Source: CAYOFK01 sp964403185 (lineage in GTDB: Bacteria; Bacteroidota; Bacteroidia; Bacteroidales; VadinHA17). Taken from it: a stretch of 12,062 nucleotides of DNA. This document shows, piece after piece, positions 6,404 through 12,062 of this stretch (within the stretch, counting starts at the first letter, position 1; each line of letters begins with the position of its first letter). The notes beneath the pieces were generated by a model. That model was not told the DNA's origin, searched no databases, and saw nothing but the letters and a program-made list of their open reading frames with translations. The stretch spans positions 1-12,062 of the forward strand of contig CAYOFK010000091.1 in the NCBI GenBank assembly GCA_964403185.1, in the 5' to 3' direction. The position numbers and the translations under genes are program-made.

Positions 6404-8101
6404 ATGAAAAAACTTCTGATACTAACTTTATTGCTCACCACAGTGTCAATAAGAAACACAGATTCCTGTACAAATTTCTTAATTACAAAAGGGGCATCAA
6501 AAGATGGGTCAACCATGATCACGTACTCGGCAGATTCTCACGTTTTGTATGGTGAATTATATTTCGGGCCGGCAACAGATCATAAAAAAGGGAGCATGCT
6601 GGACGTGTACGAATGGGATACCGGGAAATTCCTTGGAAAGATCAAACAGGTTGCACATACCTACTCAGTTGTTGGTAATATGAATGAATTCCAGGTCAGC
6701 ATAGGAGAAACAACCTACGGAGGAAAAAGTGAACTCAGGGACACAAGCGGAATCATAGACTATGGGAGCCTGATGTATATTACTCTGCAGAGATCAAAAA
6801 GCGCCCGCGAAGCAATTAAGATCATCGCCGAATTACTTGCTGAATATGGATACTATAGTTCCGGAGAATCGTTTTCAATTGCCGATCCTGAGGAAGTATG
6901 GATCATGGAAATGATTGGAAAGGGGGAAGGCAGAAAAGGCGCCGTATGGGTTGCACGCAGGATCCCCGACGGATACATATGCGGACATGCCAACCAGGCC
7001 AGGATCACTACATTTCCGCTTGAAAACGGCAGCACATCCATCTCCTCTGACAAGCTTGATCAGATCTTCAATAAGTCCGTATCAACCGTATATGCGGCGG
7101 ATGTTATTAAGCTGGCCAGGGAAAAAGGATTTTTTGACGGTCCGGATGAAAAATTCAGTTTTTCAGATACCTACGCACCGGTGAGTTTTGGCGGAGCTCG
7201 TTTTTGTGAAGCCCGCGTTTGGTCAGGTTTCAACAGGGTGGCTTCAGGAATGGAATCCTACCTGCAATATGCCATGGGCTATGACCTGAACAACAGAATG
7301 CCGCTTTGGGTTAAGCCGGATGAAAAATTAAGTGTCCGTGATGTGATGGAAATGATGCGCGACCATTATGAAGGAACACCCATGGATATGACTGCGGACA
7401 TGGGGGGAGGTCCCTTCCGGAATCCTGTACGCTGGCGCCCCCTGACCTGGGAGGTTGATGGTCAAACCTATTTCAATGAACGTGCCATTTCCACCCAGCA
7501 AACAGGTTTTTCATTCGTCGCACAAAGCCGGGACTGGCTGCCAAACCCTGTTGGAGGGATTTTATGGTTTGGAGTGGATGATACCTATTCTACTGTATAT
7601 GTTCCCATGTATTGTGGGATAACTGAAGTGCCTCAGGCTTTTGCAGTTGGGAATGGAAGCATGATGGAATTTACTGTGGAATCCGCGTTCTGGGTGTTCA
7701 ACCTGGTTTCTAATTTTGCCTATACCAGGGCGGTTGATATCTATCCTGATGTCAGATTGAAACAGGCTGAACTGGAAGACCAATTCGCAGAAGAGGTGAA
7801 AAAAATTGATGAAGTGGCCGGCAACCTGTATCAAAACAATAAGGATAAAGCGGAGGCCCTGGCATATATCACAGATTATTCAGTAAAAACCGGCAATCAG
7901 ACCGTCGAAATCTGGAGAGATCTTTACGGCTTTCTTTTCACCAAATACATGGATGGAAATATTAAGGAAGCCAGGGAAATACCCCATGATCATATTTATG
8001 TTAATCCCAAAATAAAACAACCCGGATACGGTGAGGATTGGTACGGCAACATTGTGAAACAAACCGGGCAGAAGTTTAAACAGCCTGTGAAGAAGGAATA
8101 G
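6404..8101 (+). CDS. Exported C69-family dipeptidase
   Basis: The 565-residue protein is a peptidase family C69 (PepD-like) enzyme, an N-terminal-nucleophile hydrolase that cleaves dipeptides. A signal peptide is seen: MKKLLILTLLLTTVSI, then RNTDS, then Cys22, which would become the exposed nucleophile in SCTNFLITKGASKDGS. Further family motifs are TYSADSH, GETTYGG, FSIADPEEVWIMEMIGKG and WVARRIPDGYICGHANQARI. The Cys is not in a lipobox, so the periplasm is favoured over lipid attachment. The C-terminal part carries a charged helical stretch (about residues 445-490) and a Lys/Gln-rich end. An in-frame ATG at 6338 overlaps the dehydrogenase stop (TAATG), but it would put 22 residues ahead of the signal peptide, so 6404 is preferred. 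Gene order after anmK suggests, but does not prove, a role in wall-peptide turnover. Confidence 0.9.
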   Translation: MKKLLILTLLLTTVSIRNTDSCTNFLITKGASKDGSTMITYSADSHVLYGELYFGPATDHKKGSMLDVYEWDTGKFLGKIKQVAHTYSVVGNMNEFQVSIGETTYGGKSELRDTSGIIDYGSLMYITLQRSKSAREAIKIIAELLAEYGYYSSGESFSIADPEEVWIMEMIGKGEGRKGAVWVARRIPDGYICGHANQARITTFPLENGSTSISSDKLDQIFNKSVSTVYAADVIKLAREKGFFDGPDEKFSFSDTYAPVSFGGARFCEARVWSGFNRVASGMESYLQYAMGYDLNNRMPLWVKPDEKLSVRDVMEMMRDHYEGTPMDMTADMGGGPFRNPVRWRPLTWEVDGQTYFNERAISTQQTGFSFVAQSRDWLPNPVGGILWFGVDDTYSTVYVPMYCGITEVPQAFAVGNGSMMEFTVESAFWVFNLVSNFAYTRAVDIYPDVRLKQAELEDQFAEEVKKIDEVAGNLYQNNKDKAEALAYITDYSVKTGNQTVEIWRDLYGFLFTKYMDGNIKEAREIPHDHIYVNPKIKQPGYGEDWYGNIVKQTGQKFKQPVKKE

Positions 8102-8113
8102 GGCATGATGAAA

Positions 8114-8149
8114 GGATGAGGATGAGTTGAGGCTGAGGATGAGGATGAG
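8114..8149. repeat. Short GA-rich direct repeat
   Basis: GGATGAGGATGAG occurs exactly at 8114-8126 and again at 8137-8149, separated by TTGAGGCTGA. It lies between the dipeptidase stop and the second MITE-like element. It is followed by the small dyad GTAGAAATTCTAC (8149-8161) and TTTT, too tight to be a convincing terminator. Confidence 0.6.
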
Positions 8150-8171
8150 TAGAAATTCTACTTTTGTGACA

Positions 8172-8303
8172 GGGGCTGTCTCAAAAGTCAGATTACATAT
8201 CATTCCTGCGAAAGCAGGAATCCATAAAAGCCTGATTTTCACATTACAAAGATTCCGTATCAAGTACGGAATGATGCCATTAGGTTGCTTTTGAGACAGC
8301 CCC
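8172..8303 (-). mobile_element. MITE-like 132-bp element, copy 2
   Basis: It has the same 16-bp terminal inverted repeats and two internal dyads as copy 1, in reverse orientation. It differs from copy 1 at one base and from copy 3 at one base (A against C at the position equal to 9317). It begins 70 bp past the dipeptidase stop and ends about 211 bp before rplS. No obvious target-site duplication is seen: the flanks are GTGACA on the left and CTACAG on the right. Confidence 0.85.
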
Positions 8304-8362
8304 CTACAGGTGGTCGACTGTAGATCGAACGTCCTCGTTCGTTCATCGGTCCGTCAGGACCG
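8304..8362. repeat. Three consecutive small hairpins before rplS
   Basis: CTACAG (8304-8309) pairs with CTGTAG (8318-8323). GAACG (8327-8331) pairs with CGTTC (8336-8340) around TCCT. CGGTCC (8347-8352) pairs with GGACCG (8357-8362) around GTCA and is followed by GGTTTTAAGG. The last could act as a weak terminator for transcripts coming from the dipeptidase side. The block starts directly at the end of MITE copy 2. The rest of the leader, 8363-8514, is AT-rich and should hold the rplS promoter; TAATATTG at 8461-8468 is a 7/8 match to the -7 consensus without a good -33 partner. Confidence 0.6.
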
Positions 8363-8514
8363 GGTTTTAAGGCTAACAATGAATGATCTGTAAATTGACC
8401 ATTACAGATACTTTTTTAAATTATTCTTATTAAAGGCTGCATCATTACAAAATATTTTATTAATATTGCGCTCGATTTCCGAAATAAATGACCTGAATTA
8501 CAAATATTACCGAG

Positions 8515-8862
8515 ATGGATTTAATGAATATTGTTGATAAGGAATTTGCGGTTGACAATAAATTTCCAAATTTTAGCACCGGAGATACCATAACTGTTCA
8601 TTATAAAATTAAAGAGGGAAACAAGGAACGCATCCAGCAATTTCGCGGTGTTGTTTTACAGAGAAGAGGCAAGGGACATACCGAAACCTTTACCGTAAGA
8701 AAAATGTCAGGCAATGTTGGTGTGGAACGGATCTTTCCCATTGCCTCCCCTTTCATTGAAAAGGTTGAGATCAATAAGCACGGGAAGGTCAGGCGGGCAC
8801 GTATTTTCTACCTGCGTGAACTTACCGGGAAAAAAGCCAGGATCAAGGAGAAAAAATTCTAG
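8515..8862 (+). CDS. rplS: 50S ribosomal protein L19
   Basis: The 115-residue protein is ribosomal protein L19, a structural protein of the large subunit at the interface with the small subunit. Conserved stretches are GDTITVHYKIKEGNKERIQ (23-41), FRGVV (43-47), FTVRKMSGNVGVERIFP (62-78), SPFIEKVEINKHGKVRRARI (80-99) and YLRELTGKKARIKEKK at the end. Length is normal for the family (about 115-120). The ATG at 8515 gives MDLMNIVDKEF, the usual N-terminus in Bacteroidota; the next ATG at 8524 would lose three residues. It stands alone with its own terminator, not in the rpsP-rimM-trmD-rplS order of many bacteria. Two MITE-like copies in the same orientation flank it. Confidence 0.97.
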   Translation: MDLMNIVDKEFAVDNKFPNFSTGDTITVHYKIKEGNKERIQQFRGVVLQRRGKGHTETFTVRKMSGNVGVERIFPIASPFIEKVEINKHGKVRRARIFYLRELTGKKARIKEKKF

Positions 8863-8876
8863 GATCTTTCATTATG

Positions 8877-8908
8877 AAAAAAACCTTCCGTACCGGGAGG
8901 TTTTTTTT
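8877..8908 (+). terminator. Rho-independent terminator of rplS
   Basis: Fifteen bases past the rplS stop, AACCTTCCG (8882-8890) pairs with CGGGAGGTT (8894-8902), including one G-T wobble, around a TAC loop. It is preceded by an A-run (8877-8883) and followed by eight T (8901-8908). The symmetric A/T flanks could make it work on either strand. Confidence 0.85.
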
Positions 8909-9007
8909 GATTGAATTCACCGGACTATTTGAAGTCATCCGGCGAGTTGCTAAGATTATGGGAAAAGATTGCAATATTGCCACTTGAATGAACGTCAGCA
9001 GGGTGTC

Positions 9008-9094
9008 TGTAGAGCGATTTTTCAAATCGCCAATCGACTTACACCGTTTTGCTATGCAAAACAGCACCGGCAATCTGAGTAACGTCGATCTACA
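9008..9094. repeat. Branched nested inverted repeats (possible structured RNA or palindromic element)
   Basis: Four pairings are compatible in one fold. TGTAG (9008-9012) pairs with CTACA (9090-9094) as the closing stem. GCGATTT (9014-9020) pairs with AAATCGC (9024-9030) as a side hairpin. ATCGACTTAC (9033-9042) pairs with GTAACGTCGAT (9079-9089) with one bulged base. GTTTTGC (9046-9052) pairs with GCAAAAC (9056-9062) as the apical hairpin. This gives a three-way junction. It matches no RNA family I recognise, and the pairing is equally possible in DNA. Confidence 0.6.
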
Positions 9095-9130
9095 TTGGCT
9101 TTTCCTTAGCCTTCGCCTCAGCCTATATCC

Positions 9131-9241
9131 ATCGGACCGCATGGAGCCATACCTGCGTGCCGTTGCCAGAGGCTATGGCCGCACGCTGTCGCTGGAGCTT
9201 TTGCGTAGGCGCCCGGTGACCGGCAGGCACGGCGGTCCGAT
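9131..9241. repeat. 10-bp inverted repeat enclosing about 90 bp
   Basis: ATCGGACCGC (9131-9140) and GCGGTCCGAT (9232-9241) are perfect complements. The enclosed GC-rich DNA has further short dyads: CGTGC/GCACG, and CCGGTGACCGG near 9213-9223. Base composition is richer in GC than the neighbouring genes, consistent with an inserted repeat. Confidence 0.6.
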
Positions 9242-9272
9242 GATCAGCCAAGCCCACAACCTCTCACCTCTC

Positions 9273-9404
9273 GGGGCTGTCTCAAAAGTCAGATTACATA
9301 TCATTCCTGCGAAAGCCGGAATCCATAAAAGCCTGATTTTCACATTACAAAGATTCCGTATCAAGTACGGAATGATGCCATTAGGTTGCTTTTGAGACAG
9401 CCCC
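9273..9404 (-). mobile_element. MITE-like 132-bp element, copy 3
   Basis: The length, the 16-bp terminal inverted repeats and the orientation are the same as copy 2. The only difference from copy 2 is C at 9317, which breaks one pair in the ATTCCTGC/GCAGGAAT dyad without compensation. It ends 18 bp beyond the stop of the minus-strand AsmA gene, the closest of the three to a coding region. The flanks CTCTC and GCATG show no target-site duplication. Confidence 0.85.
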
Positions 9405-9422
9405 GCATGACATCCCTTAAAA

Positions 9423-12062
9423 CTATTTCCCCTCCTCAAGTTCTTTAGCTTTTTTACGTGCTTCTTCCATGATCTGATCCGCTTTAGCATCTGCTTCTTT
9501 AATGATATTTGCCGCCTGTTTATCCGCCTCCTGCCGCAGTATACCGGCGGCACGTTTGGCAACATTCACTGCAATTATGTTTTTACCTTCAGTTTCCTTT
9601 TCAATTTTCTCTGCATTGGCATAGCCTTCTTTTTTAACAGTTTCAGCCGTTTCGCGGGCCATTCTTTTCAGGTTCTCAGATTCCTGCTCAGCTTTTTTCA
9701 TGATTTTTGCCACTTCGGCGCTGACATCTTTTCTAAGCTTTTCTTCAATGATCTCTTTCTGTTCCAGGATCTCCTCCCTGATCTCTTTCACGGCAGCATC
9801 TTTAACAGTTGTGGAAGCACCCTCCCCAATAGTTGGAACTACCTTTGGATATCCAATCTTACCACCGATTTTGAGGGTCACCGGGATCTTATCCCCCACA
9901 CTGAAGTTAAGTCCAAGTGCAGAAGCCTGATCTATAAGCTTATCCGCCATCTGGTTCGCGCCGGATCCAAGGGCTTCACGGGGAATGTCCATCTTTACAA
10001 GGTAATTCAGGGTTTGATCCAGGCCATGATCCCCGCTCACTCTGGCATTTATGTTGCCAAGCTTTACGTCGAATGGGGCCACTACGATCCTTCCATTCTT
10101 AATCCCAAACGAAAGATTGAGGTCTTTAAATGTATTGGTGAGTTGTTCATCCATTTTAAACAAGTCTTTTACCTGGTCAAAAAGCTTTGAACTCATCACC
10201 TGTATCTCTTCTGATCTTAGTGTACCCTCTCCGCTGATGCTGCTGACCACCGGCATCATACCCTGACCGAGAATGCCGCTGTAACTTAAGCTTGTGCTTA
10301 CGGAACCCTTCAGATCCTTAGCGAAAGGGGCCAGACCCTTGATCATTGCGAAAGCCTTATAGGCGGCAGGGATATCAATGTTTCCGGCTACCAGGTTCAT
10401 TTTCACTGATGGTTTCAGTGTATCCGATGTATCATAGGTCCCGGAGACATTGAGCCTGCCTTCCAGTATCTCCATATCCAGGTCATTAAGTATGAGCCGG
10501 CCGTTTTTCATAAGGATCAAGCCCGTCAGGTTCTTAATATCCAGATTGTTAAATAATACCCGGTTCAGCCGGGAGGAAAAATAAAAATCGATATTATGCG
10601 GGATACTGATGATTTCAAGGCTGCTGCTGTCATTGTCAGATTCTCCTGCAGAATCTGTTTCCGGCATCAGTTCGTTGATATCCAGAAGGGTTGAGTTCAT
10701 TTCAAAACCGCCGGTAAGCACTTCGTCTTTTAAAAAGAATCCCAGGTAGTTTCCGAGTTTGCCTTTTAGCCGGATATCACTGCTGCCCAGTTTAAGTTGG
10801 AAGTCAGACAGGTCCAGAAATTCCGGGGATACGGTTAATTGGGCATTTGGAATGGAAACCGGAACAGGTGTTTGTGCATTTTCAAATTCAAAATCTTTGA
10901 GTCCAAAATTCCCCTCTGCATGAAAATCCTCGTAACGTTCATTCTCAATGGAGGATAAGCTCCCGTCAATGCTGATATCCATCTCGAGCATTCCTTTCAG
11001 ATGCACATCCTCCATGGGCACCACCTCTGTAAAAGCATTCAAGTCCATCCGGCTTGTAATGCTTCCGCGAATATCAGGATCACTGATTGGTGTTTGAACT
11101 GAAAAAGCGGCATTTATCGTATTATCTGAGATGGACATGGAAAACCGTTCCAGGTCGATCTTCATTTGATCCAGGTCCGGACCTTGTTTCTGCATCCTCA
11201 GGTTTACATTCACATCATTTACCGATGCCGGAAGACCGGGATAGTTAAACATGGCATTCTCGATCATCATCAGAATATTAAAATCAGGATAGATTGAATC
11301 CGCAGAGGAATAAACACCTGTAACAGTTCCTTCCAGACTAACGGAGCCACTTGTTTCAAGCTCCTGGAAATCATTCATATAGATTGCAGGAATTAATGAG
11401 ATCAGGGATTTAAAATCATTCCCTTGTGTGTTAAAGGCAATATCCATACCGGTATTCTCCCCGGCAAGGTCTACCCTCCCTTCCAGACTGAGAGCCAGCT
11501 CATTCAATTTTAAAAAATTGTCTGTGAGCACATAAACACTGTTTTCCAGGTCTGCATCAAGGCCGGTTTTAAACGACAGTTTTACATCCTTCAGGTACGG
11601 AATGCCCCCCATTCTGAAATTCATTCGTGTTGTTTCAGCCGCTAAGTTGATGATGGTGCGCGCAGCGCCAAGTTTTCCCGACAGTGTAAAGTTGAATTGT
11701 TCGAGCAATGCATCCATATCTGACGCCTGGTCAATATAGTGGATACGGGCATTGATGATCTTCAGTTTTTTGAGCTGAACAGTCAGTTCACTCCGGGGTT
11801 CCCCGGTTACGGGTTCCTCTTCCATTGGGGTTCCGGTTTCTTTCATGATATCCCAGTTGGCCACACCTTCCTCAGGGACCAGAAGTAATATTCTGGGTTT
11901 CCGTAAGATTATGGAGGTGATCTGAGGCCCTTCATCTCCCAGCAGGCTGAAGGGATTCACTGCCACCTTAAAGGACTTAAGGCTTAAGAGGGTATCTTTT
12001 TCAAAGAACCCGGTGCCAATCACTCTCAGGCCTTTCAGGTTGACCGTAAGGTTTGGGAAACC
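9423..12062 (-). CDS. AsmA-family protein with C-terminal coiled coil (5' end outside window)
   Basis: The 879 visible residues form the C-terminal bulk of a large AsmA-like protein. The frame is open to the window edge, and FPNLTVNLKGLRV before the nearest GTG (12023) is typical AsmA sequence, so the true start and the N-terminal membrane anchor lie beyond 12062. The body is a long run of amphipathic beta segments, as expected of the repeating-beta-groove bridge proteins that link inner and outer membranes and are implicated in phospholipid transport. A conserved AsmA C-terminal region spans about 586-745 (SISGEGTLRSEEIQVMSSK and following). Residues 746-879 are unlike the core: charged, Ala/Glu/Lys-rich, helical and coiled-coil-like (EIREEILEQKEIIEEKL, KADQIMEEARKKAKELEEGK). 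Function of the tail is unknown. MITE copy 3 follows its stop closely. Confidence 0.85.
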   Translation of the reverse strand, partial: GFPNLTVNLKGLRVIGTGFFEKDTLLSLKSFKVAVNPFSLLGDEGPQITSIILRKPRILLLVPEEGVANWDIMKETGTPMEEEPVTGEPRSELTVQLKKLKIINARIHYIDQASDMDALLEQFNFTLSGKLGAARTIINLAAETTRMNFRMGGIPYLKDVKLSFKTGLDADLENSVYVLTDNFLKLNELALSLEGRVDLAGENTGMDIAFNTQGNDFKSLISLIPAIYMNDFQELETSGSVSLEGTVTGVYSSADSIYPDFNILMMIENAMFNYPGLPASVNDVNVNLRMQKQGPDLDQMKIDLERFSMSISDNTINAAFSVQTPISDPDIRGSITSRMDLNAFTEVVPMEDVHLKGMLEMDISIDGSLSSIENERYEDFHAEGNFGLKDFEFENAQTPVPVSIPNAQLTVSPEFLDLSDFQLKLGSSDIRLKGKLGNYLGFFLKDEVLTGGFEMNSTLLDINELMPETDSAGESDNDSSSLEIISIPHNIDFYFSSRLNRVLFNNLDIKNLTGLILMKNGRLILNDLDMEILEGRLNVSGTYDTSDTLKPSVKMNLVAGNIDIPAAYKAFAMIKGLAPFAKDLKGSVSTSLSYSGILGQGMMPVVSSISGEGTLRSEEIQVMSSKLFDQVKDLFKMDEQLTNTFKDLNLSFGIKNGRIVVAPFDVKLGNINARVSGDHGLDQTLNYLVKMDIPREALGSGANQMADKLIDQASALGLNFSVGDKIPVTLKIGGKIGYPKVVPTIGEGASTTVKDAAVKEIREEILEQKEIIEEKLRKDVSAEVAKIMKKAEQESENLKRMARETAETVKKEGYANAEKIEKETEGKNIIAVNVAKRAAGILRQEADKQAANIIKEADAKADQIMEEARKKAKELEEGK

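Larger units (their letters stand above)
8909..9272. other. 364-bp structured non-coding region after rplS
   Basis: No gene is supported. The stretch lies between the rplS terminator and MITE copy 3. It contains CCGGA/TCCGG near 8922-8942, a branched inverted-repeat structure (9008-9094) and a 10-bp spaced inverted repeat (9131-9241), both listed separately. An open frame from 8988 to 9395 runs on into the MITE and has no recognisable domain. Confidence 0.65.

Noticed and set aside
9008..9094. A tRNA-like cloverleaf
   Set aside because: The length is near that of a tRNA, but arm sizes are wrong, there is no T-arm GTTC motif or anticodon arm, and the closing stem is only 5 bp.
8988..9395. 135-codon open frame on the plus strand after rplS
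   Set aside because: It runs through the branched element, the GC-rich block and MITE copy 3; its last third is the translated MITE, which appears again in frames at the other copies.
133..9404. The three 132-bp repeats as a CRISPR array
   Set aside because: Copies are too long, inverted relative to each other and kilobases apart, with no cas genes.
12021..12023. GTG as the start of the AsmA gene
   Set aside because: The frame continues to the window edge with AsmA-like sequence, and no membrane anchor follows the GTG; the gene is partial.

Overview
The window looks like chromosomal DNA from a member of the Bacteroidota. Three things point there. The L19 protein has the style of that phylum. 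The glycosidase/transporter pair resembles the mannan-use genes of Bacteroides fragilis. One promoter (5141-5171) matches the phylum's TTG / TAnnTTTG consensus. There is no sign of phage or plasmid genes, and no transposase. Seven protein genes are supported, one of them cut by the window edge.

Layout. Positions 1-365 hold no gene but carry a 132-bp inverted-repeat element (133-264). On the minus strand, 3417 to 366, lie a sodium/sugar-type symporter and a GH130 phosphorylase 19 nt apart, almost certainly one transcript. A 635-bp gap (3418-4052) separates them from a divergent plus-strand set and is packed with palindromes. The plus-strand set is anhydro-N-acetylmuramic acid kinase (anmK, 4053-5123), an iron-type alcohol/aldehyde dehydrogenase (5196-6338, with its own promoter) and an exported C69 dipeptidase (6404-8101). 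Next come a second copy of the 132-bp element (8172-8303), rplS with a clear terminator (8515-8908), 364 bp of structured non-coding DNA, and a third copy (9273-9404). The minus-strand 3' portion of a large AsmA-family protein (9423-12062) closes the window; its start lies outside.

How the genes work together. The symporter and GH130 pair fits uptake of a manno-disaccharide and its phosphorolysis in the cytoplasm. The epimerase and mannanase that accompany the homologous pair in B. fragilis are not in view. AnmK salvages anhydro-MurNAc from cell-wall turnover, and the exported dipeptidase could trim peptides from the same or other sources; the link between them is only by neighbourhood. The dehydrogenase probably reduces aldehydes and has no obvious pathway link.

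The most unusual content is non-coding. Three nearly identical copies of a 132-bp MITE-like element each sit within about 100 bp of the 3' end of a gene, and several other palindrome clusters lie between genes. I see no defence, CRISPR or otherwise clearly new multi-gene system.
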